Source of the DNA: an uncultured Oscillibacter sp.
Lineage (GTDB): Bacteria; Bacillota; Clostridia; Oscillospirales; Oscillospiraceae
Length of the DNA stretch: 44,412 nt
Assembly: GCA_905234565.1 (NCBI GenBank)
Contig: CAJOHW010000018.1
Span: 1 to 44,412 of the forward strand
Direction: 5' to 3'
The notes under the pieces are model-generated. The model did not search any database. It was not told where the DNA came from and was given only the letters and a program-made list of their open reading frames with translations. Made by a program: the position numbers and the translations under genes. Positions 21,845 through 31,333 of the stretch are shown piece after piece; position 1 is the stretch's first letter, and the number at the start of each line of letters is the position of its first letter.

Positions 21845-23152
21845 ATGGAAAAGAAAACGCCCAATGGGAGGGCCTTGCTGCCGGTGGCCGTGTTTCTGGC
21901 CCTGTATCTGGGCACGGGGATCTGGTATGAGTACATCCACCCCATTGAGGGACAGATGGGCTTTTACATCATGTCGGTGGTGGTGGCGTTCTCCATCGCC
22001 TTAGCGGTGGCCCTGGCCCAGAACCGGGGGCTCAATTTTGAGCAGAAGATCCACATCTGCGCCCAGGGCATCGGGGACGACAACATCACCATCATGCTCT
22101 TTATCTTCCTTCTGGCGGGGGCCTTCGGCGGCATTGCGAAACAGGCCGGCGGCGCGGTCAGTACCGCGAACCTTCTGCTGGACATCCTGCCGGAGAGTTT
22201 TGCCGTACCGGGACTGTTCCTCATCGCCTGCCTCATCTCCATGGCCATGGGCACCAGCGTGGGAACCATTACGGTGCTGGTGCCCATCGCGGCGGAAGTG
22301 TCTTTGAACGGCGGGTTTTCTATGCCCCTGTGCGTGGGCACGGTGGTAGGCGGGGCCATGTTCGGGGACAACCTGTCCATGATCTCGGACACCACCATTG
22401 CCGCCACCAAGACCCAGGGGGTGGAGATGAGGGACAAGTTCCGGGTGAACATCCGCATCGCCCTTCCGGCGGCTCTGGCAACTCTGGCAATCTTGATCGC
22501 CGTGTCCCTGACGGGCCGCGCCGCGTCCGTGGGAGAGTATGAGTACAACCTGCTGCAAGCCCTGCCGTATTTTGTGACCCTGGCGGCGGCGCTTTTGGGC
22601 GTGAACGTGTTCCTGGTGCTGGGACTGGGGATTGTGCTGTTTCTGCTGGCGGGGGCCGTCACCGGCTCCCTCACCTACATCACCGCTTTCACCGCCATGG
22701 GGGACGGCACCACGGGGATGTTTGAGACCATGATCGTGACGATTCTGGTGGCCTCCATCGGGGCGCTGATCCGGGAGAACGGGGGCTTCGCGGCGATCCT
22801 CCACTTTATCCGCACCCACTTCTCCGGGAAGCGGGGCGGTATGCTGGGCATCGCCATGCTGACGGCCCTCATGGACATCGCCACGGCCAACAACACCGTG
22901 GCCATCGTCATGGCGGCTCCCATTGCCAGGGAGATCAGCCGGGATTACGGCATCGAGCCGGAGCAGACCGCCTCCCTGCTGGACACCTGCTCCTGCATCG
23001 CCCAGGGGATCATTCCCTACGGCGCGCAGCTGCTGATTGCGGCGTCTCTCAGCGGCCTGTCCAGCATCTCCATCCTGCCCTTCCTGTTCTATCCCTGCCT
23101 GCTGGCGGTGTGCGTCCTGGTCTCCATCGTCCGGAGCAAGGACCACGCGTAA
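21845..23152 (+). CDS. NhaC family Na+/H+ antiporter-like transporter
   Basis: The 435-residue protein has about 11-12 transmembrane helices and the features of the NhaC/ArsB-type ion transporter group: AMGTSVGTITVLVPIA (about residue 135), VVGGAMFGDNLSMISDTTIAAT (about 160-180), and the late TANNTVAIVMAAPIAREIS and DTCSCIAQGIIPYGAQLL. NhaC members exchange Na+ for H+, and sister groups move malate/lactate or methionine, so the exact substrate is open. An AAAGGGGAAG site precedes the ATG. It is monocistronic, between its own promoter and terminator. Confidence 0.9.
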   Translation: MEKKTPNGRALLPVAVFLALYLGTGIWYEYIHPIEGQMGFYIMSVVVAFSIALAVALAQNRGLNFEQKIHICAQGIGDDNITIMLFIFLLAGAFGGIAKQAGGAVSTANLLLDILPESFAVPGLFLIACLISMAMGTSVGTITVLVPIAAEVSLNGGFSMPLCVGTVVGGAMFGDNLSMISDTTIAATKTQGVEMRDKFRVNIRIALPAALATLAILIAVSLTGRAASVGEYEYNLLQALPYFVTLAAALLGVNVFLVLGLGIVLFLLAGAVTGSLTYITAFTAMGDGTTGMFETMIVTILVASIGALIRENGGFAAILHFIRTHFSGKRGGMLGIAMLTALMDIATANNTVAIVMAAPIAREISRDYGIEPEQTASLLDTCSCIAQGIIPYGAQLLIAASLSGLSSISILPFLFYPCLLAVCVLVSIVRSKDHA

Positions 23153-23181
23153 GAGCGAAAACGGGTATCGTCTATCGGAAC

Positions 23182-23212
23182 GCTCCTCCCTTTTCAGGGA
23201 GGAGCATTTTTT
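23182..23212 (+). terminator. Rho-independent terminator after the nhaC-like gene
   Basis: GCTCCTCCC (23182-23190) pairs with GGGAGGAGC (23197-23205), followed by A and six T. Confidence 0.93.
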
Positions 23213-23222
23213 GCCGTCTATA

Positions 23223-23373
23223 TAGTCTGATGTCCGTCATTCGTCATATTGTCTGACAAATGGGACTGCCTTTTGTGCAAAAGGGAGAACGGGAAAAAAT
23301 TTGGCAAACCCCCTTGACTTTGTCCGACAAACGGCATATACTCCAAACTGTCCTAAGTCCTATGTCAGACTAA
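23223..23373. promoter_or_regulatory. Array of four GTCTGAC-type operator sites (GntR/FadR-like)
   Basis: Two perfect 5-1-5 palindromes, TTGTCTGACAA (23249-23259) and TTGTCCGACAA (23320-23330), are joined by two weaker copies, TAGTCTGATGT (23223-23233) and on the minus strand TAGTCTGACAT (within 23361-23373). The second palindrome lies exactly between the -35 and -10 boxes. The pattern T-x-GT-N3-AC-x-A is typical of FadR-subfamily GntR repressors. A further dyad CTTTTG-TG-CAAAAG lies at 23270-23283. No regulator gene is in the window. Confidence 0.7.
23314..23342 (+). promoter_or_regulatory. Sigma-A promoter of the chimeric transketolase/ketopantoate reductase ORF
   Basis: TTGACT (23314-23319) and TATACT (23337-23342) are separated by 17 bp. 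The leader to ATG 23454 is about 105 nt and contains the last operator-like site. Confidence 0.85.
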
Positions 23374-23453
23374 TGCGGGGCGAACCAACCCCCTATCCAT
23401 CCGGCGGATCCCGCAAAGCCCTATCCCCGCAAATCTATTCAGAGGTGATTCCC

Positions 23454-24782
23454 ATGAAAGACATCTCCATCCAGGAACTCCAAAACACCGCCACAAAGAT
23501 GCGCATGAAGGTCGTGGATATGATCTACAAGGCGCAGTCCGGACATCCCGGCGGCTCCCTGTCCGCGGCGGACTTCGTCACCGCCTGTTACTTCAAGTAC
23601 ATGAACGTGGATCCCCAGAACCCCCGCTGGCCGGACCGGGACCGCATGGTCCTCTCCAAGGGCCATGTGTGCCCCATCCAGTACGCCTGCCTTGCCACCG
23701 TGGGCTTCTTCCCGGAGGCGGAACTGGATACCCTCCGCAAGGAGGGCTCCAAGCTCCAGGGCCACCAGGCCATTGAGGACATGGGCATTCTGCGGACCAT
23801 CCCCAACATCGCCGTGATCATGCCCGCCGATTACAACTCCGCCCGGAAACTGGTTCATCAGGCCGGGGTCACGGAGGGCCCGGTGTACCTCCGCTTTACC
23901 CGGGACGCGGTGCCCCAGATCTACGGCCCCGAGGTGGAATTCACCATCGGCAAGGCCCACCAGATCCAGGACGGCAAAGACGTGGCCATTATCGCCAACG
24001 GCGACACGGTGCGTCTGGCGGTAGAGGCGGCGAAGGAACTGGCCGCCCAGGGCCTGTCCGCCCGGGTGCTGGATATGCACACCATTAAACCCTTAGACGT
24101 GGAGGCCGTGACCGCCTGCGTCAACGACATCGGCAAGATCATCACCATGGAGGACCACAACATCCTGAACGGCCTGGGCAACTATGACGAGATCGCAAAA
24201 GTCGTGCCGGAGGAACAGATCATCGTGGGCAACACCGCCTTTGGAGCTACGCCTGTGTCTCCCGGACACGTGAAGCACACGGGCTACGGCGTCACCAATA
24301 TGGGCACGTTGAAGGCTCCCATGGCGAAGGTAGAGGCCGCCGCCGAGGCCTTCCGGGCGGTGGGCTTAGACGTGACGGTCCATGAGAACGTCATGAACGC
24401 CATTTGGCACAAGCTGCTGGTGAATTCCGCCATCAACGGCATGAGCGCCCTGCTGGAAACCCCCAACGGCTTTGTGGCCAAGAACCAGTACGCCCATGAG
24501 GTGGCCCGGATGCTGGTGGAAGAGGGCCTGAAAGTGGCCAACGCCTGCGGCTGTACCCTGGACCCGGACGAGGAGATGGCCCACGTCTATGAGGTGTCCC
24601 GGGACACGGACGCCACCATCAGCTCCATGGTGCAGGACGTGATCCACCACCACGAGACGGAGATCCGGATCATCAACGGCGCGGTGTGCCGCTATGGCCG
24701 GGAACACGGCATCCCCACGCCGTGCAACGATCTGCTGGTGCAGCTGGTGCTGGCGAAACAGTCCATCTATTTAGGGAAGTAA
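23454..24782 (+). pseudogene. Tripartite in-frame chimera: transketolase N-subunit, transketolase C-subunit and ketopantoate reductase fragments
   Basis: The frame of 442 codons has a good site (AGAGGTGA) before ATG 23454 but joins parts of three proteins. Residues 1-104 are the start of a split transketolase N-terminal subunit (SGHPGGSLSAADF, RDRMVLSKGH, KLQGH). Residues of about 105-242 are the middle of a transketolase C-terminal subunit (HQAIEDMGILRTIPN, IMPADY, YLRFTRD, DMHTIKPLD, EDHNILNGLG). Residues 239-442 are the C-terminal two thirds of a 2-dehydropantoate 2-reductase (NGLGN, IVGNTAFGA, WHKLLVNSAINGMSAL). Missing are the GDGE thiamine site, the catalytic Glu domain and the NADPH Rossmann domain, so none of the activities is expected. 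The second junction falls at an NGLG motif natural to both parents. It may be a real double deletion or an assembly error. An upstream in-frame extension to 23301 is not used because it overlaps the promoter. Confidence 0.85.
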
Positions 24783-24799
24783 CCCCCCCAAACCCAACG

Positions 24800-24843
24800 C
24801 GGGATCCCCAGGCGGCGCGTCCGTCTGGGGATCCCGTGTTTTT
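24800..24843. terminator. Terminator between the chimeric ORF and trmO
   Basis: CGGGATCCCCAG (24800-24811) pairs perfectly with CTGGGGATCCCG (24825-24836), followed by TG and five T. It serves the plus strand; the minus-strand trmO gene stops right beside it. Confidence 0.88.
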
Positions 24844-25546
24844 ACTCCACTTCCGTTACGGTGAGCGTCTCTCCCTCCACCCGGAACCGGATTTCCCGCT
24901 CTCCGAAGCGGAAGCCGTAGACCCGCGCCGGATCCGACTGGTACCGGGGCCGGGGATCCTGGGCCAGCACCCCCCGCAAAGCGTCCCGGTGGATTGGAGG
25001 GATCCGGTCCAGCAGGTTTTCGGGGATCTCCACGTCCAAGGCCGCCTCCGGCTCCGGGGCAAAACCCTCCGACGCCTCCGGAATCCGGTCCGCGTAGGGC
25101 AGATAGGGCTTGATGTCCAAAATGGGGGTGCCGTCCATCAGATCCGCCCCCCGGACGCGGAGCAGGGGGCCCAGTGGGGCGTCGTAGTCGATGGCGTCCA
25201 GTTTCACGGCGGAGAGGCCGATGGGATTGGGCCGGAAGGGGGACCGGGTGGCAAATACGCCCATGCGCACGTTGCCCCCCAGCCGGGGCGGCCGCACCGT
25301 GGGGGACCAGTCCCGCCGGGCCGCCTGGTGAAAGACCCACACCAGCCACAGGTGGGAAAACCCCTCCAACCCCCGCAGGGCGTCCCGGTTCCGGTAGGGC
25401 GGCTCGAAGCGGATCTCTCCCCGCAGTTCCTCCACCAGCCCGCTCTGCCGGGGGACGCCGAATTTTTCCCCAAAGGGACAGCGCATCCGGGCAATGGGCC
25501 GCATGAGAAACCCGGCTTCCAGGGTGTCGTCAACAGTGGTATCCAT
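24842..25546 (-). CDS. trmO: tRNA (N6-threonylcarbamoyladenosine-37-N6)-methyltransferase TrmO
   Basis: The 234-residue protein matches the TrmO (TsaA, VirR/YaeB) family that methylates t6A37 of certain tRNAs with S-adenosylmethionine. Diagnostic parts are PIARMRCPFGEKFGVPRQ, the GLEGFSHLWLVWVFH segment, the GVFATRSPFRPNPIGLSAVKL signature (about residues 97-117), and GTPILDIKPYLPYAD. The C-terminal region carries an extra RYQSDPARVYGFRF segment typical of longer members. The ATG at 25546 has AGGAG 8 bases upstream. It has its own strong promoter between it and the small lipoprotein gene. Confidence 0.93.
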   Translation of the reverse strand: MDTTVDDTLEAGFLMRPIARMRCPFGEKFGVPRQSGLVEELRGEIRFEPPYRNRDALRGLEGFSHLWLVWVFHQAARRDWSPTVRPPRLGGNVRMGVFATRSPFRPNPIGLSAVKLDAIDYDAPLGPLLRVRGADLMDGTPILDIKPYLPYADRIPEASEGFAPEPEAALDVEIPENLLDRIPPIHRDALRGVLAQDPRPRYQSDPARVYGFRFGEREIRFRVEGETLTVTEVE

Positions 25547-25618
25547 GGATTCGTCTCCTTCCGCACCGCCGGATGGGACGGCGCATAGGATAAAACAGTG
25601 ATGTAAAGTTCCGGGAAC

Positions 25619-25647
25619 ATTGTATCCAGCCGGGCCGGGGCTGTCAA
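25619..25647 (-). promoter_or_regulatory. Sigma-A promoter of trmO
   Basis: On the minus strand a perfect TTGACA (25647-25642) and TACAAT (25624-25619) are separated by 17 bp. It starts directly after the terminator of the upstream lipoprotein gene. Confidence 0.92.
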
Positions 25648-25648
25648 C

Positions 25649-25683
25649 AAAAAATCCGCCCTCCGGATTCCTCCGGAGGGCGG
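25649..25683 (-). terminator. Terminator of the small lipoprotein gene
   Basis: A perfect 12-bp stem, CCGCCCTCCGGA (25656-25667) with 25672-25683, around a 4-base loop, is followed on the minus strand by a T-run (25654-25649). Confidence 0.92.
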
Positions 25684-25693
25684 AAGCTGGGCG

Positions 25694-25966
25694 TTACCGG
25701 TTGGTGCCATTGACCGCGTCCCGGGCGTTGTCCACGCCGTTGCGGATGGCGTTCCCGGCGCTGTCCATGCCGTCCCGGACGGCGGCGCCCGCGTCGTCCA
25801 TGGCGTCCCTGGCCCCGTTGGCCGCACCGTTCAGGGTGCCGCCCGCGTCCTGGATCAGGGAGCCGTTGTCGCTGTATCCATTGCTGTTGGTATTCCCGCT
25901 GCCGCAGGAGACCAGCCCCAGAGCCAGCGCCGACGTGAGAAGCAAAAGTCCGCAGGTCCTTTTCAC
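25694..25966 (-). CDS. Small lipoprotein with amphipathic 11-residue-type repeats
   Basis: The 90-residue product starts at GTG 25966, 8 bases after AGGAGG; the longer frame to 26119 has no site. It has a lipoprotein signal (VKRTCG, hydrophobic core, lipobox LVSC) and a short Asn/Gly/Ser linker. The remaining 50 residues are alanine-rich helix with a repeated pattern of about 11 residues (GARDAMDDAG, AAVRDGMDSAG, NAIRNGVDNAR, DAVNG), resembling apolipoprotein- or LEA-like amphipathic helices and YtxH-type envelope proteins. Function is unknown; a membrane-surface or stress role is a guess. Confidence 0.8.
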   Translation of the reverse strand: MKRTCGLLLLTSALALGLVSCGSGNTNSNGYSDNGSLIQDAGGTLNGAANGARDAMDDAGAAVRDGMDSAGNAIRNGVDNARDAVNGTNR

Positions 25967-26178
25967 TGAAAGTTCCTCCTTCCCCTTCCGGGGAATCCGC
26001 GATTGCACTGCGCGATACCCGAACCCTATTGTGTCCGGACAGGGAAAAACCATGACAGGAAATCTCCGGATCGCCGTTTTTTCCAAGAAACAGCCGATTG
26101 TGAATTGTTTATCGCGCAAAACGCCGAAAGCAGGGCCGCCTTTTCGTAAGTTTTCCTGAATCTTTGTGGAAATACCCC

Positions 26179-26207
26179 TTGACGAAAGGGTTAAAATCGG
26201 GTATGCT
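26179..26207 (+). promoter_or_regulatory. Sigma-A promoter of the HPr gene
   Basis: TTGACG (26179-26184) and TATGCT (26202-26207) are separated by 17 bp; the leader to ATG 26279 is about 65 nt. Confidence 0.82.
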
Positions 26208-26278
26208 AAGACTACTTTCTATAACGTGATTCCATACGTGAGAGGACTGCATACGGTGCGGGAAAGGAGAGTTGTGAT

Positions 26279-26542
26279 ATGTATACACAAGTCATCACCA
26301 TTAACAATGAGGTCGGCCTCCACGCAAGGCCCGCCACCTTCTTTATCCAGAGAGCCAACGAGTTCAAAAGCGGCATCTGGGTGGAGAAGGACGAGCGCCG
26401 GGTGAATGCCAAGAGCCTGCTGGGTGTGCTGTCCCTGGGCATCGTAAAGGGCACCACCATTACCCTCATTGCCGATGGCACCGATGAAAAGGCCGCCATT
26501 GCCTCCCTGGTGGAGCTGGTGGAAGACAACTTCGGCGAGTAA
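26279..26542 (+). CDS. ptsH: HPr family phosphocarrier protein
   Basis: The 87-residue protein is a full HPr domain. The PEP-dependent phosphorylation site is present as GLHARPATFFIQ (His15 equivalent), and the regulatory HPr-kinase site as AKSLLGVLSLG (Ser46 equivalent), so both PTS transfer and CcpA-type catabolite control are possible. Crh-type proteins lack the active histidine, so this is HPr rather than Crh. It is monocistronic with its own promoter and terminator; enzyme I (ptsI) is not adjacent, which is common in Clostridia. An AAAGGAGAG site precedes the ATG. Confidence 0.94.
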   Translation: MYTQVITINNEVGLHARPATFFIQRANEFKSGIWVEKDERRVNAKSLLGVLSLGIVKGTTITLIADGTDEKAAIASLVELVEDNFGE

Positions 26543-26574
26543 CCGCGCCGATCCGTGAAAACGCCAATAAAACA

Positions 26575-26617
26575 CCATCCCCTGTGCCGCGAACCGGACA
26601 GGGGATGGCAGTTTTTT
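26575..26617. terminator. Terminator between the HPr and Uma2 genes
   Basis: CCATCCCCTGT (26575-26585) pairs perfectly with ACAGGGGATGG (26598-26608), followed by CAG and six T, with a second T-run at 26622-26627. It mainly serves the HPr transcript. Confidence 0.9.
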
Positions 26618-26633
26618 AAGTGTTTTTTGTCGT

Positions 26634-27209
26634 TTACATCTGAAATACCCGGGTTAAATCAATCACACAGCCTTCCAGCACGGATACTTCCATGGATTCT
26701 CCGTCCTGTTTCAGGTCCCGGGGATTGAGATGCCCGTCCTCTAACACAAAGGACTCCGCCGTCTTTGTCTCCGGGTCTACAATCCAGTACTCCCGCACGC
26801 CGGCCCTCTGGTACAGGCCGTATTTGGTGATCCGGTCATGGCGGCGGGTGGAGGGGGAGAGCACTTCTACAATGAGATCCGGTGCGCCCCTGCAGCCCAG
26901 ATCGTCCAATTTCTCCGGGTCGCACACCACCGTGATATCCGGTTCCACATAGGTGTCCACATCCCAGGGGCGGTCCTCCTTCTGCTCAAAGAGCCGGACG
27001 GCAAAGGGGGGAAAATAGATCTTACAGGGTTTATCTTTTAGAAAATCCCACAGTTGCTGGTAAATGACACCTGAAATGTCCTGGTGCCGCCTGCTGGGCG
27101 TGGCGAACATATAAGGTTCTCCGTCAATCAGTTCAATTCTGTCCCTTTCGTCCCACGTCAGGGCGTCCGCAAGGGTATAAGATTCTTGCTTTTCCTGGGG
27201 CAGAGCCAT
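26634..27209 (-). CDS. Uma2 family (DUF820) putative endonuclease
   Basis: The 191-residue protein belongs to the Uma2 family, which has a restriction-endonuclease-like PD-(D/E)XK fold. The catalytic core is visible: ELIDGEPY (first Glu), then VEPDITVVCDPEKLDD and GAPDLIVEVLSPST with the Glu-Val-Leu-Ser motif, then KYGLYQRAGVREYWIVDP. Family members are abundant in cyanobacteria and some gut Firmicutes; the biological role is poorly known, with mobile-element or stress links proposed. The start at 27209 has AAGGAGG 8 bases upstream. It lies 104 bp downstream of groEL on the same strand, with only a weak hairpin between, so heat-shock read-through is possible. Confidence 0.88.
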   Translation of the reverse strand: MALPQEKQESYTLADALTWDERDRIELIDGEPYMFATPSRRHQDISGVIYQQLWDFLKDKPCKIYFPPFAVRLFEQKEDRPWDVDTYVEPDITVVCDPEKLDDLGCRGAPDLIVEVLSPSTRRHDRITKYGLYQRAGVREYWIVDPETKTAESFVLEDGHLNPRDLKQDGESMEVSVLEGCVIDLTRVFQM

Positions 27210-27248
27210 TAAAACGCCTCCTTCCGGCGATCTGGAATAACCGGGAAT

Positions 27249-27278
27249 CCCCGGCATCCCAATCGCGGGACGCCGGGG
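27249..27278 (-). terminator. Possible weak terminator after groEL
   Basis: CCCCGGC-A-TCCC pairs with GGGA-C-GCCGGGG (27249-27260 with 27267-27278, one mismatch). There is no T-run on the minus strand, so it probably attenuates rather than ends groESL transcription into the Uma2 gene. Confidence 0.4.
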
Positions 27279-27313
27279 TGATTGCTGTACGGTTGTTTTA
27301 CCGTTTGACTGTT

Positions 27314-28954
<1,641 letters not shown>

Positions 28955-28969
28955 TTACAAGCTTGCGGT

Positions 28970-29310
<341 letters not shown>

Positions 29311-29317
29311 CGGTGCT

Positions 29318-29346
29318 ATCATAGTACACAGCGGGCCGTTTGTAAA
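29318..29346 (-). promoter_or_regulatory. Sigma-A promoter of the groESL operon
   Basis: On the minus strand TTTACA (29346-29341) and TATGAT (29323-29318) have a 17-bp spacer; CIRCE begins 8 bases downstream. Confidence 0.9.
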
Positions 29347-29614
29347 GGGGAAATTTCGCAAAAGTTATGAAAATTTTGTAAACAACTTTGCTAAATTTTA
29401 CCAGACATACCCGAAAAGCCCCCTTCCGGCTATCCTTGCGCCGTCCACTCTGCCCTTGTGAGACAGGTGAAATGCTCCGTGCGGGGGAAGCCGTCCGCGG
29501 CGCAGGGGACATTATACGCGCCCTGATTGCAAGACGGTCCGCCTGCCGTTCCGTCATTTTGCCGAAACCCTGCTCCGTATCCGGGAAAGGCGCGGCGGCG
29601 GGACAATCTCCCCC
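29347..29614. other. Divergent intergenic stretch with no gene seen
   Basis: This lies between the groES promoter and the prfB promoter. The groES-proximal 60 bp is AT-rich and could serve as an UP-type element. An open frame on the plus strand (29388-29642) has no binding site and runs into the prfB promoter. I see no RNA gene or repeat. Confidence 0.5.
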
Positions 29615-29643
29615 TTTACAAACGCCCCGGCGTCCGATATAAT
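29615..29643 (+). promoter_or_regulatory. Sigma-A promoter of prfB
   Basis: TTTACA (29615-29620) and a perfect TATAAT (29638-29643) are separated by 17 bp, 40 bases upstream of the prfB ATG. Confidence 0.9.
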
Positions 29644-29683
29644 GACAGGGTTGTAAAACGGTGAGGAAAAGGATGGGATCATC

Positions 29684-30808
29684 ATGGCGCTGATTGAATA
29701 CGATGTCTACCGGCAGAAACTGCGGGAACTGGAACCGGAGCTTGCCAAGCTCTCCGCCGCCCTGGACCTGGACGGGGCCCGCCGGGAGGCGGAACGGCTG
29801 AACGCGGAGACGGAACAGGAGGGGTTCTGGAACGATCTCCAGCGGTCCCAGAAGGTACAGATCCGGCTCAAACAGCTGCAAAACAAAATTGCCCGGCAGG
29901 AAAAGCTCCTCTCCGCCCACGAGGACCTGACGGCCCTGTGCGACATGGGCCAGGAGGCGGACGACGGGGAACTGCTGGAAGAACTGAAAAGCGAATACGC
30001 CGCCTTAGAGGCCCAGGTGGAGGAGGCCCGGATGGCCACGCTCCTGTCCGGGGAGTACGACAACTCCAACGCGATTTTGCAATTCCATCCCGGGGCCGGC
30101 GGCACCGAGGCCCAGGACTGGGCCCAGATGCTCTACCGGATGTATACCCGCTGGGCGGAGCGCCACGGGTTCGCCTGGAAGACCCTGAACTATGAGGACG
30201 GGGACGAGGCGGGACTGAAATCCGCCGCCGTGTCCATTGAGGGGGAGAACGCCTACGGGCTTTTGAAGAGTGAGAACGGCGTCCACCGCCTGGTCCGGGT
30301 GTCCCCCTTCGACGCCAACGCCCGCCGCCAGACCTCCTTTGCCGCCATTGAGGTGATGCCGGAGATGACGGACGACGGTTCCGTGGAGATCCGGGAGGAG
30401 GACATTGAGATGCAGGTGTACCGGGCCTCCGGCGCCGGAGGACAGCACGTCAACAAGACCTCCTCCGCCGTGCGGCTGATCCACAAGCCCACGGGGATTG
30501 TGGTGGCGTCCCAGCAGGAGCGCAGCCAGTTCCAGAACAAGGACAACTGTATGAAGATGCTCCGGGCCAAGCTGCTGGAATTGAAAGCCCAGCAGCACGC
30601 GGAGAAGATCTCCGACATCAAAGGGGTCCAGATGAAGATCGAGTGGGGCAGCCAGATCCGCTCCTATGTGTTCATGCCCTATCAGATGGTGAAGGACACC
30701 CGTACGGGCTATGAGACGGCGGCCATTGACAGCGTCATGGACGGGGACCTGGACGGCTTTTTGAACGCGTACCTGACGAAACTGGCCACCGGAGAGCTGA
30801 AACGGTAA
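29684..30808 (+). CDS. prfB: Peptide chain release factor 2
   Basis: The 374-residue protein is a complete class I release factor. It has the peptidyl-tRNA hydrolysis motif in YRASGAGGQHVNKTSSAVR (GGQ), the stop-codon recognition region with SPFDANARRQTSF (SPF type, for UGA and UAA) and HPGAGGTEAQDWAQML in domain 2. It reads in one continuous frame from MALIEYDVYRQKL, so the UGA-programmed +1 frameshift that autoregulates prfB in many bacteria is not present in this frame. A GGATGGG site precedes the ATG. Confidence 0.96.
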   Translation: MALIEYDVYRQKLRELEPELAKLSAALDLDGARREAERLNAETEQEGFWNDLQRSQKVQIRLKQLQNKIARQEKLLSAHEDLTALCDMGQEADDGELLEELKSEYAALEAQVEEARMATLLSGEYDNSNAILQFHPGAGGTEAQDWAQMLYRMYTRWAERHGFAWKTLNYEDGDEAGLKSAAVSIEGENAYGLLKSENGVHRLVRVSPFDANARRQTSFAAIEVMPEMTDDGSVEIREEDIEMQVYRASGAGGQHVNKTSSAVRLIHKPTGIVVASQQERSQFQNKDNCMKMLRAKLLELKAQQHAEKISDIKGVQMKIEWGSQIRSYVFMPYQMVKDTRTGYETAAIDSVMDGDLDGFLNAYLTKLATGELKR

Positions 30809-30815
30809 AAAACAC

Positions 30816-30850
30816 GGGCGCGGGAATACAGCCCCGCGCCCTGTGGTTTT
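30816..30850 (+). terminator. Terminator after prfB
   Basis: GGGCGCGGG (30816-30824) pairs with CCCGCGCCC (30833-30841), followed by TGTGG and a T-rich stretch interrupted by one C. Confidence 0.7.
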
Positions 30851-30879
30851 CTTTAGATTCGCCCTGTATTGGCGGCGTT

Positions 30880-31077
30880 TTATCCCGCGTCTTTTCCCTC
30901 CATCTTGCGCCGCTGGCTGCGCAGGGCGGCGGAACGCCGGAAGCCTTCGTAAGATTCCGGCGTCAGGGCGGGGGAATCCTCGTCAAAGAGGATGGGCAGC
31001 GACTTTGCCGCCTCAAGTTCCGCGATTTCTTCCGGCGTCAGCGGTTCACCCTTTTTCAGCCTGTACTGCACGATCAT
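30880..31077 (-). CDS. Small 65-residue protein, antitoxin-like but uncharacterised
   Basis: The ATG at 31077 has GGAGGG 8 bases upstream, and the frame encodes a soluble, charged protein. The layout is a basic N-terminus (MIVQYRLKKG), a PLTPEEIAELEAAKSLPI segment, an acidic FDEDSPALTPESYEGF segment, then a basic tail (RRSAALRSQRRKMEGK). The paired LTPE motifs around an acidic DED core recall small proteins found next to toxin genes in gut Clostridia, but no toxin partner lies beside it here. That comparison is from memory, so a function is not assigned. It is convergent with prfB. Confidence 0.65.
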   Translation of the reverse strand: MIVQYRLKKGEPLTPEEIAELEAAKSLPILFDEDSPALTPESYEGFRRSAALRSQRRKMEGKDAG

Positions 31078-31215
31078 CTGCGGTCCCTCCCCCTTTTTTC
31101 TTCATCATACCACATCCCGCCCCGTTCCGCAACCCCCGCAAAGCTGTGTCCCGTTTGCTTCCATGGGTGCCGGGCACAAGCATCGGCAATTTGACGAAAA
31201 TCAAAGGCGGATACC

Positions 31216-31244
31216 TTGACAGGAATTTACACTTCTGATACAAT
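31216..31244 (+). promoter_or_regulatory. Sigma-A promoter of the ABC exporter operon
   Basis: A perfect TTGACA (31216-31221) and TACAAT (31239-31244) are separated by 17 bp, giving a leader of about 83 nt. Confidence 0.9.
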
Positions 31245-31333
31245 ACCCACTCACCCAATCGGAATAAAAAACGGAAGCGGTACGAAACGAATGGCTGTTC
31301 TATGCGCGTTTCGGACATAAGGGGGCATCATGA

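Noticed and set aside
23301-23453. In-frame extension upstream of the chimeric ORF
   Set aside because: It overlaps the -35 and -10 boxes and operator sites, and the ATG at 23454 matches the transketolase N-terminus.
29388-29642. 84-codon plus-strand ORF before prfB
   Set aside because: No binding site, an arginine-rich shadow-like composition, and it runs into the prfB promoter.
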